NCBI GenBank assembly: GCA_964551975.1
Contig: CAZKFI010000067.1
Coordinates: forward strand, 1-12,324
DNA from: REEB426 sp964551975
GTDB lineage: Bacteria; Actinomycetota; Actinomycetes; S36-B12
Direction: 5' to 3'
DNA: 12,324 nucleotides
This document shows, piece after piece, positions 7,268-12,324 of this stretch (positions within the stretch are counted from its first letter, which is position 1; every line of letters begins with the position of its first letter). The notes under the pieces are model-generated. The model had not been told where the DNA came from and did no database searches. It saw nothing but the letters and a program-made list of their open reading frames with translations. The position numbers and the translations under genes are program-made.

Positions 7268-9327
7268 GCTGGTCCTCCGAAATCCTCGGGGAAGGCGCGA
7301 ACCGCACTGAGTACGGGCATCGGCGTCAGACCGCCCATCGCACATAACGACCCATGGGTCATAACGTCGCATAACTCGACGAGGAGGTCCATGTTTTGTT
7401 GGGGATCGATACCAACTCGAATCCGTTCAATGACTTCCGCCCCTCGTACCGCCCCAATCCGGCAAGGGGTGCACTTGCCGCAGGACTCCTTGGCGCAGAA
7501 CTCCATGGCGAAGCGAGCTTGCTCGGCCATATCCACCGTGTCGTCGAAGACCACAATGCCGCCGTGGCCAAGCATGCCCCCGGCCTCCTGCAGACTCTCG
7601 TAGTCCACCGGCAGGTCCAGGGCTGATTCGGGCAGGTAGGCACCGAGCGGACCACCCACTTGGACTGCGCGGATAGGGCGGCCGCTGCGGGTGCCACCGC
7701 CGTACTGCTCGATGAGGGCACGCAGGGTGATCCCGAATGCCGCCTCCACGATGCCGCCGTGGGCGATGTTTCCACCGAGTTGGAAGACCGAGGTCCCGCG
7801 GGAGCGGCCTTCGCCCAATGCCTGGTAGGCGCCGGAACCCTGCGCCAGGATGCTCGGCACGGTACCCAGGGTGAGGGCGTTATTGACGATGGTCGGGGCG
7901 CCGAACAGCCCGGCGATCGCTGGTATGGGTGGTTTGGCCCGCACCATGCCGCGCTTGCCTTCCAGGCTCTCCAGCATCGCGGTCTCCTCGCCGCAGACGT
8001 AGGAACCTGCCCCCATGCGTAGGGCGATATCGAAGGATTGCCCGCTACCCAGAACGTCTGACCCGAGCAGGCCCCGTTGGCGTGCGATGTCCAGGGCCGA
8101 GTTGAGGACGCGTGCCGCGTCGGGGTACTCCGATCGCAGATAGATGTAGCCACGGCTGGCACCAACTGCCAGGGCCGCGATCGCCATGCCTTCGATCAAC
8201 GTGAAGGGGTCACCTTCGATCAACATTCGATCGGCGAAGGTGCCGCTGTCCCCTTCGTCGGCATTACAGCAGACATACCGCTGACGGGGCCCCGCCTCCA
8301 GCACTGCCTGCCATTTGATTCCCGTGGGAAAGCCCGCCCCACCTCGGCCGCGCAGTCCACTGGCCAGCACCTCACCGACGATGTCCGCACCCGTCAAGGT
8401 CAGCGCGCGCCGTAGCCCCGCCAGACCGCCATGGGCCACGAAGTCGTCGAAATCGAGCGGATCGATGACACCAACACGCGCGAAGGTGACCCGTTGTTGC
8501 CCTGCCAGGTACGGATACTCGTCGACGACACCAATGCGCTGCCGCTCAGCTGTTCCGGTGAGCAGCCCCTCAGCGATCAACTCGGGTAGTTGCTCGACCT
8601 GCACGTGTTGGTATCCGATGCGTCCGGCATCCGTCACAACTTCTATCAGCGGTTCCATCCAGAGCATCCCGCGTGATCCATTGCGCACCACTCGAACGCC
8701 GGGCTGCTTCGCCAGTGCCGCCGCAACCGCATCCGCACCGACACTGCACGCGGCACTGTCCTGCGGTACGTAGACGATGGTGTCCTGCCCACCTTGTCCC
8801 TGCCCAACGCGTACCGGATTGACGGTCGCATTGGCTGTCGCATTGGCAGTCGGAGCGGTGGTTGCCGCAATGGATTGATTAACCAGCTCCCCAAGACGCG
8901 TGGCATCAACTCGGCCGTGCAACTGTTCGTTGACCAGGACGGCCGGGCCGAGGGCACAGTTGCCCAAGCAGAACACCTCGCGCAGGCTGACGCGGCCATC
9001 GGTGGAACGCCCACCGATGGGTGCAAGGTTGGTGGTCGCGTGCGCAATCAGTTCCCGACACCCCAGCGACTGGCAGGCTTCGGCGGCGCAGATTGCTACC
9101 TGGACGGGCGCCGGTGGTGTTGTGGTCAGGTCGTCATAGAACGTCAGTACGCCATGTACATCGGCTCGGGAGACATTGAGGTGTTCGGCAACCAGGTCAA
9201 CGCCCCCGTCGGGGATGTAACCGAAGTCCGACTGCAGCGCCTGTAGTGCCTGCAGGATCCCCTCGTCTGGGGCCAGACCCGCCAATACACGCGCCCCTGC
9301 TTCAGGTGACCAGGTGCGTGCGTCCAC
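7264..9327 (-). CDS. Fused diaphorase subunit of formate dehydrogenase (FdsG-FdsB / NuoE-NuoF-like)
   Basis: A 687-residue fusion that carries electrons from the molybdenum subunit to NAD+. The N-terminal part, to about 150, is NuoE/FdsG-like with a thioredoxin-fold [2Fe-2S] site (C80, C85, C120, C124). A low-complexity Ala/Thr/Asn linker (about 152-182) follows. A NuoF/FdsB-like part comes next: thioredoxin-like segment near 184-255, the FMN/NADH glycine loop GRGGAGFPTGIKW (327-339), CNADEGDSGTF (354-364), GAGSYVCGEETA (439-450), and the N3-type 4Fe-4S site C616, C619, C622 and C662. In Cupriavidus and Rhodobacter Fds enzymes, FdsG and FdsB are separate. The GTG start has only a weak AG-rich sequence upstream, and 54 bp separate it from fdhD. 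The stop overlaps the alpha gene start (ATGA). Complex I origin is unlikely because the neighbours are fdhD and a formate dehydrogenase alpha subunit. Confidence 0.95.
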   Translation of the reverse strand: MDARTWSPEAGARVLAGLAPDEGILQALQALQSDFGYIPDGGVDLVAEHLNVSRADVHGVLTFYDDLTTTPPAPVQVAICAAEACQSLGCRELIAHATTNLAPIGGRSTDGRVSLREVFCLGNCALGPAVLVNEQLHGRVDATRLGELVNQSIAATTAPTANATANATVNPVRVGQGQGGQDTIVYVPQDSAACSVGADAVAAALAKQPGVRVVRNGSRGMLWMEPLIEVVTDAGRIGYQHVQVEQLPELIAEGLLTGTAERQRIGVVDEYPYLAGQQRVTFARVGVIDPLDFDDFVAHGGLAGLRRALTLTGADIVGEVLASGLRGRGGAGFPTGIKWQAVLEAGPRQRYVCCNADEGDSGTFADRMLIEGDPFTLIEGMAIAALAVGASRGYIYLRSEYPDAARVLNSALDIARQRGLLGSDVLGSGQSFDIALRMGAGSYVCGEETAMLESLEGKRGMVRAKPPIPAIAGLFGAPTIVNNALTLGTVPSILAQGSGAYQALGEGRSRGTSVFQLGGNIAHGGIVEAAFGITLRALIEQYGGGTRSGRPIRAVQVGGPLGAYLPESALDLPVDYESLQEAGGMLGHGGIVVFDDTVDMAEQARFAMEFCAKESCGKCTPCRIGAVRGAEVIERIRVGIDPQQNMDLLVELCDVMTHGSLCAMGGLTPMPVLSAVRAFPEDFGGPA
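7273..7278 (-). promoter_or_regulatory. Shine-Dalgarno deciding the fdhF start
   Basis: GGAGGA on the minus strand, 5 bases before the ATG at 7267 and inside the last codons of the diaphorase gene. It selects this ATG over the frame that continues upstream to 7372, which would bury 105 bp inside the preceding gene and add an N-terminus unlike any ferredoxin domain. Confidence 0.8.
8825..8852. repeat. Short in-frame tandem repeat in the FdsG-FdsB linker
   Basis: A 12-base unit beginning GTCGCATTGGC occurs twice in tandem, then four more bases of a third copy. On the coding (minus) strand it encodes alternating Asn-Ala-Thr residues (NATANAT). It lies in the flexible linker between the NuoE-like and NuoF-like halves, where length changes of whole codons would be tolerated. 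Confidence 0.7.
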
Positions 9328-9381
9328 GACATCACTCTGCCAGGTGCGGTCGTGAAGAGCGATGTTTGGGTGCCTAGGCCT

Positions 9382-10233
9382 TCAGTCGGTAATGAGCAGG
9401 TCTTCGCGGGAGTAGACGTTCGCGGTCCCGCTGCGCACCATGCCGGCAAGGAACAGTCCGTGTTCACGAGCCACGTCAATAGCCAGGCTTGATGCAGCAG
9501 AAATCGCAACGATCCCTGCGCAGCCAGCCTGCAGTGCCTTCTGCACGATCTCATAGGAGATTCGACTACTCATCACAAGCAGGTGATCCGTCAGGGGTAG
9601 ACGGTCTTCAAGGAGCGCCCAGCCGATGACCTTGTCGGCTGCGTTGTGGCGACCGATGTCTTCACGGGTCATGAGCAGTGTGCCGTCCATGCTTGCTAGC
9701 GCCGCGGCATGCACGCCACCGGTGCGCCGAAAAACGGGCTGCTGGTCGGTGAGTTGGTGGATGAGCGTGAAGAGTGCGCTGGCCTTGAGGGCGAAGGTCG
9801 GTGTCTGTCCGAAGAGATCACCGTGATGAAGTTCGGGAAGAGCTGCGGCGCTGCAGACACCGCACGAACTCGTCGTCACGAATCCCCGGGCCGCGGGTAC
9901 CCGCACCTGCTCGGCGAGGGCCACGCGGACGGTATCGATGGTCAGTTCATCGTCCTGGTCCGCGGTGAATAGGCCCATCGCTGTGATCTGGTGCCGATCT
10001 CGCAGGCCTGTCTCGCTAACCAGCCATCCGGCGGTGAGTTCAAGGTCGTGTCCGGGGGTCCGCATGGTGGTGACGAGGACCTGAGCTCCCTGCGGTGTCT
10101 GTAGGGCAAGTGAGAGCGGCTGCTCCACCACCACGTCATCGGTACGACGATCCTCGATCTGGTCTGGTGCAACGGCGGTCTGCTCGCCCCGAATGACGCG
10201 ACGCACCCACCGGCGGGTGGTGGTCACCGGCAT
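9382..10233 (-). CDS. fdhD: Formate dehydrogenase accessory sulfurtransferase FdhD
   Basis: A 283-residue cytosolic accessory protein. FdhD moves sulfur from a cysteine desulfurase to the bis-MGD cofactor, which is required for formate dehydrogenase activity. Seen here: the TSSCGVCS motif with the sulfur-carrying pair C124 and C127, TGGVHAAAL (171-179), the very conserved REDIGRHNAADKVIG (190-204), SSRISYEIVQKA (222-233), and a C-terminal SAASSLAIDVA nucleotide-cofactor region. Length is usual for the family. In the fds operons of proteobacteria the homologue FdsC lies inside the cluster; here it comes first in the transcription unit. The ATG start lies only 32 bp from the divergent MFS gene. 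No convincing promoter was found there, so promoter elements probably extend into the start of the MFS coding region. Confidence 0.96.
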   Translation of the reverse strand: MPVTTTRRWVRRVIRGEQTAVAPDQIEDRRTDDVVVEQPLSLALQTPQGAQVLVTTMRTPGHDLELTAGWLVSETGLRDRHQITAMGLFTADQDDELTIDTVRVALAEQVRVPAARGFVTTSSCGVCSAAALPELHHGDLFGQTPTFALKASALFTLIHQLTDQQPVFRRTGGVHAAALASMDGTLLMTREDIGRHNAADKVIGWALLEDRLPLTDHLLVMSSRISYEIVQKALQAGCAGIVAISAASSLAIDVAREHGLFLAGMVRSGTANVYSREDLLITD

Positions 10234-10265
10234 GCCTGGACGCTAGCAAGGACCGCAAGGATGGG

Positions 10266-11477
10266 GTGATGTCAGCAGCAGCTCGCCGGGCCGTCATCCT
10301 CTCCGGTGCATCCGGGTTCGCGAGCATGTATGTGTTGCTCTCGGTTTCGCCAGCGGTTGCGGGTCGCCAGGCGGGCAGCCTCGCCGCCGGTGCCACCACG
10401 GCACTGTTCATGATCGCCACGGTGATAACGCAGGTATTGACCCCGTGGGCGATGCGCCGCTGGTCGACACCACGTCTGCTTGCCGCTTCACTCCTGCTGC
10501 TGGGTGTCCCGGCAGGCCTGATCAGCGTCAGCGTTGGTGTGAGCACCAATCTCGCGGCCATCCTGGTCGCCGCTGCCGTGCGCGGTGTTGGCTTCGGACT
10601 CGTCACGATCGTGGCCACATCGGCAGTAGCGACGCTGGCAGAAGAGGGCAAACGTGGGGCTGCCTTGGGTTGGTATGGCCTGGCAACCGCAACGACAGGG
10701 ATCGTCGGACCCGCACTCGGGCTGGCACTGTTGGACGCCTACACCGCACAGATACCTGGCCTGCTTGCCGTAGCGCTGCCCGTGTTCGGTCTGCTGCTGA
10801 TTCCAGCAGTGTCCCGAGGGGTGCCCGTGCATCAACGGATCAGTGCAACGGATGCGCAACCGATTCCGTGGCGGGCGCTCATCAAGGTCTGGTTGCCGCT
10901 GGCCGCGTTCGTCCCTGCAGCAACGGTCTATGGCGGGATCTACACGTTCCTTCACCTGTCGACCTCGAACGCCCCGGTATTGCTGCTGGTCTTTGGCGCT
11001 GCATTTGCCGTGGCCCGACTGCTGAGCGGTCGCCTCTCTGACCGCATCAGTCCGTACGCGATCATCGCCCCGGCGGGTCTGTTGGCAGCCCTCGGCATGG
11101 CCGGTATCGCGCTGTCAGGGGTACTCGCACTGCAGGCCCTGGCTGCAGTGGTCATGGGCATCGGGATCGGTGCCATTGCCAATGCCACCCTGTCGGGGGT
11201 GATGGCCCGTTTGCGGGCCAGTGAGTACCCCGTCGGCTCCACGGCATGGAACATGGCTTTCGATATCGGCATCGCCTGCGGGGGCCTGCTGATCGGCATT
11301 GTGGTTGCCAGCGTGGACTACCTCGGCGCGTACCTGACGATGGCGGTGCTACTGCTGCTGCCGATGGCTCTGGGCGCGGTCGGGTTGTTGCGTACGTCGA
11401 ATCAGACCCCGGATCCAGCGCTGCGCGGCCCCGACTCACCGAATATCCCGAGCGGTACTCCTGGTGATCCCCGCTAG
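10266..11477 (+). CDS. MFS transporter, substrate unknown
   Basis: A 403-residue membrane protein with about 12 hydrophobic segments in two halves joined by a loop near 180-200 (SRGVPVHQRISATDAQPIP), the usual major facilitator layout. A weak MFS-type motif is visible after the second helix (WAMRRWSTPRLL) and a better one in the second half (ARLLSGRLSDRISPY). The second half ends in VGSTAWNMAFDIGIACGG. The family moves small solutes or drugs by proton coupling; the substrate cannot be read from sequence. AAGGA at 10257-10261 is best placed for the ATG at 10269, so the true start may be one codon after the GTG at 10266. It is divergent from fdhD by 32 bp, so the two may share control. It is not a FocA or OxlT family formate channel by appearance, and a formate link is only positional. 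Confidence 0.9.
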   Translation: MMSAAARRAVILSGASGFASMYVLLSVSPAVAGRQAGSLAAGATTALFMIATVITQVLTPWAMRRWSTPRLLAASLLLLGVPAGLISVSVGVSTNLAAILVAAAVRGVGFGLVTIVATSAVATLAEEGKRGAALGWYGLATATTGIVGPALGLALLDAYTAQIPGLLAVALPVFGLLLIPAVSRGVPVHQRISATDAQPIPWRALIKVWLPLAAFVPAATVYGGIYTFLHLSTSNAPVLLLVFGAAFAVARLLSGRLSDRISPYAIIAPAGLLAALGMAGIALSGVLALQALAAVVMGIGIGAIANATLSGVMARLRASEYPVGSTAWNMAFDIGIACGGLLIGIVVASVDYLGAYLTMAVLLLLPMALGAVGLLRTSNQTPDPALRGPDSPNIPSGTPGDPR

Positions 11478-11494
11478 GCAGGAAGGCGCCGCTG

Positions 11495-12055
11495 CTACGC
11501 GCCGGCTACTGGAATGGCCTGGACCTGTTCACCGAGTCGATCCAAACCGGCCAAGGAGGATTCCAGGTCGGCACGAGCCTGCAGCAGTTCGAAGAAGGTG
11601 AGGCGTTCGCTTAGCACTGGGACGAGCTCACTGAGTGCGGCATCCACATCTCGGCGAGCCTGAGCGTGGGCGGCTAGGGCCGCCTGCCGGGCGGCGTTCA
11701 CTCGGGCGGCACTGGCCCCGCTGCGGGCCAGTGCGGCAGTTCGGCGAGCCTGGATCTGGACCTGGCGCAAGGAGCGATCGCCGGTTCGCTGCCAGTAGGT
11801 CACACGTTCACGTTCGCCGGCGATCAGGCGATCCCCGTAGTCGTCGAGGTAGCTCTGCAGCGTGCCTTTGGCTTCCTTGCGAACGGCTGACGCACTCTGC
11901 GCGGCAACTGTCGCCGCGCTCGTAATAGAAGAGGCGTTGGATGTAGTGGCACTGGCCGCCCAGGCGGGCGAGCCGGTGAGCGGCAGCGCGAGCGAGATGC
12001 CGATGATGCTCATAACGCTGAGGCCGAGGACCGAGTTCGCACGCAACCTACGCAT
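11495..12055 (-). CDS. Exported Ala/Arg-rich helical protein of unknown function
   Basis: A 186-residue protein if started at the ATG at 12055. That start gives a standard Sec signal: positive MRRLRAN, a hydrophobic core at about 8-25, and a cleavage-like site SPAWA/AS near residue 33. AAGG lies a few bases upstream. The reading frame continues to a GTG at 12151, but that would put about 32 residues before the signal and run across the CRP-type operator. The mature part starts with a Ser/Thr/Ala stretch and then looks like long charged helices rich in Ala and Arg with no Cys and no enzyme motif, so it may form a helical bundle or coiled coil on the cell surface. No family recognised. It is convergent with the MFS gene (17-bp gap) and divergent from dnaK. 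Confidence 0.78.
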   Translation of the reverse strand: MRRLRANSVLGLSVMSIIGISLALPLTGSPAWAASATTSNASSITSAATVAAQSASAVRKEAKGTLQSYLDDYGDRLIAGERERVTYWQRTGDRSLRQVQIQARRTAALARSGASAARVNAARQAALAAHAQARRDVDAALSELVPVLSERLTFFELLQARADLESSLAGLDRLGEQVQAIPVAGA

Positions 12056-12106
12056 GCGCCTTGGACGAGCGGGAGCGTGGCCGGGTTCCCCGCTGGGCCT
12101 ATGTAA

Positions 12107-12122
12107 TGTGAGGTAGATCACA
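12107..12122. promoter_or_regulatory. CRP/GlxR-type operator
   Basis: TGTGA-N6-TCACA is an exact match to the cAMP receptor protein consensus. The arms extend one base further each side as ATGTGA/TCACAT. The spacer GGTAGA also fits the TGTGA-N2-TA-N2-TCACA form described for corynebacterial GlxR. It lies 52 bp upstream of the exported-protein start and about 165 bp upstream of dnaK, so the exported protein is the more likely target. TTACAT-like bases just downstream on the minus strand could be a -10, which would make binding repressive; that is speculative. Confidence 0.75.
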
Positions 12123-12141
12123 TCTAGAACGGCGGTTTCCG

Positions 12142-12167
12142 GGAATCTCACAGGGATCCCACGGGTT
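12142..12167 (+). promoter_or_regulatory. Possible SigH/SigR-type promoter for dnaK
   Basis: GGAAT at 12142-12146 and GTT at 12165-12167 with an 18-base spacer match the GGAAT-N18-GTT pattern of actinobacterial SigR/SigH promoters, which drive heat and oxidative stress genes including dnaK in mycobacteria. The predicted start would fall near 12174, at the edge of the HAIR-like repeat. Such short patterns occur by chance, so confidence is limited. Confidence 0.4.
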
Positions 12168-12173
12168 GATCAC

Positions 12174-12194
12174 TATGAGTTCACGCGGCTCAAT
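12174..12194. promoter_or_regulatory. HAIR-like element (HspR operator)
   Basis: TATGAGT-N7-GCTCAAT matches the HAIR consensus CTTGAGT-N7-ACTCAAG at 5 of 7 bases in each arm with the exact 7-base spacing. HAIR is the binding site of HspR, which represses the dnaK-grpE-dnaJ-hspR operon in Streptomyces and Mycobacterium. Its place upstream of dnaK is as expected. The outer bases are degenerate. Confidence 0.55.
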
Positions 12195-12242
12195 TGATTT
12201 GCTCTCGATGTGGCAATCAGGGAACCTAGGTGAACGTACGGG

Positions 12243-12261
12243 TCCGCCGAACGTCGGCGGA
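12243..12261 (+). repeat. Perfect 8-bp inverted repeat in the dnaK leader
   Basis: TCCGCCGA (12243-12250) and TCGGCGGA (12254-12261) pair perfectly around ACG. In RNA this would be a very stable hairpin ending 9 bases before the Shine-Dalgarno AAAGGAAG (12271-12278). It does not cover the ribosome site itself. It could stabilise the messenger, act as an operator, or be part of a larger leader fold. Confidence 0.6.
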
Positions 12262-12287
12262 GCACAGATGAAAGGAAGTACCACCAC

Positions 12288-12324
12288 ATGGCCCGAGCAG
12301 TGGGTATCGACCTGGGCACGACCA
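12288..12324 (+). CDS. dnaK: Chaperone DnaK (Hsp70), N-terminal fragment
   Basis: Only the first 12 codons are present before the window ends. They read MARAVGIDLGTT, the near-invariant actinobacterial DnaK start including the DLGTT phosphate-binding loop of the ATPase domain. AAAGGAAG at 12271-12278, 9 bases upstream, supports the ATG. The HAIR-like repeat upstream fits a heat-shock dnaK operon. The rest of the gene and any grpE, dnaJ or hspR lie outside. Confidence 0.93.
   Translation, partial: MARAVGIDLGTT

Noticed and set aside
7268..7372. N-terminal extension of the formate dehydrogenase alpha reading frame
   Set aside because: It lies wholly inside the end of the diaphorase gene, encodes no family sequence, and the ATG at 7267 has a strong GGAGGA and an ATGA overlap.
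4196..9327. Complex I genes (nuoE, nuoF, nuoG)
   Set aside because: The large subunit keeps the molybdenum ligand Cys and following His plus a full dinucleotide-binding domain, and fdhD is adjacent; no other nuo genes are present.
11485..11503. Terminator between the MFS and exported-protein genes
   Set aside because: Only a 5-bp stem with a 9-base loop that runs into the coding end of the next gene; no T-tract.
12056..12151. N-terminal extension of the exported protein frame to a GTG
   Set aside because: It would place about 32 residues before a normal signal peptide and cross the CRP-type operator; the ATG at 12055 gives a standard signal.
12221..12244. Second GGAAC-based promoter before dnaK
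   Set aside because: The downstream element is GTC rather than GTT and would start transcription within or after the leader hairpin; too weak to call.
1..12324. CRISPR arrays, insertion sequences, phage genes
   Set aside because: No regularly spaced repeats, transposase, integrase or terminal inverted repeats were seen on either strand.

Overview
The window looks like a chromosomal segment from a high-GC actinobacterium (Actinomycetota). Reasons: GC-rich coding sequence with many GTG starts, a Mycobacterium-type dCTP deaminase, a large fused membrane/Fe-S/CCG-domain reductase resembling M. tuberculosis Rv0338c (EtfD), a dnaK gene preceded by a HAIR-like (HspR) inverted repeat, and a textbook actinobacterial CRP/GlxR-type operator. 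No mobile element, CRISPR array or integrase is visible.

Layout, left to right. (1) 1-220: a GC hairpin, then a minus-strand tRNA-Gly(CCC) with an encoded CCA end and a perfect inverted repeat just 5' of it. (2) 221-445 (minus): a small DUF6457 protein, a domain usually seen with molybdenum-cofactor guanylyltransferases. (3) 503-1992 (plus): a tight three-gene unit, DUF2237 protein - dcd - phosphoribosyltransferase. (4) 10233 down to 1989 (minus): a four-gene formate oxidation operon in the order fdhD, fused diaphorase subunit (NuoE+NuoF-like, FdsG+FdsB), molybdenum catalytic subunit carrying an FdsD-like tail, and an EtfD-like membrane Fe-S reductase. (5) 10266-11477 (plus): an MFS transporter divergent from fdhD. 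(6) 11495-12055 (minus): a small exported Ala/Arg-rich protein of unknown function. (7) 12056-12287: a regulatory region with a CRP-type palindrome, a possible SigH/SigR-type promoter, a HAIR-like repeat and a leader hairpin. (8) 12288-end: the first codons of dnaK.

How the genes work together. The catalytic subunit oxidises formate to CO2 at a bis-MGD molybdenum centre. Electrons should run through five Fe-S clusters to the fused diaphorase and reduce NAD+. FdhD activates the cofactor by sulfuration. Compared with the classical fdsGBACD operon, the same five functions are condensed into three reading frames (C, G+B, A+D). The fourth gene encodes a membrane protein of the type that delivers electrons to menaquinone. 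Either it gives this formate dehydrogenase a second, quinone-linked outlet, or it is an ancestral neighbour: dcd, an Rv0338c-type gene and dnaK also lie in one region in M. tuberculosis, so the formate genes may have been inserted between them.

The observations most worth following up are the alpha-delta fusion, the EtfD-like gene in a formate operon, and the stacked regulatory elements before dnaK.
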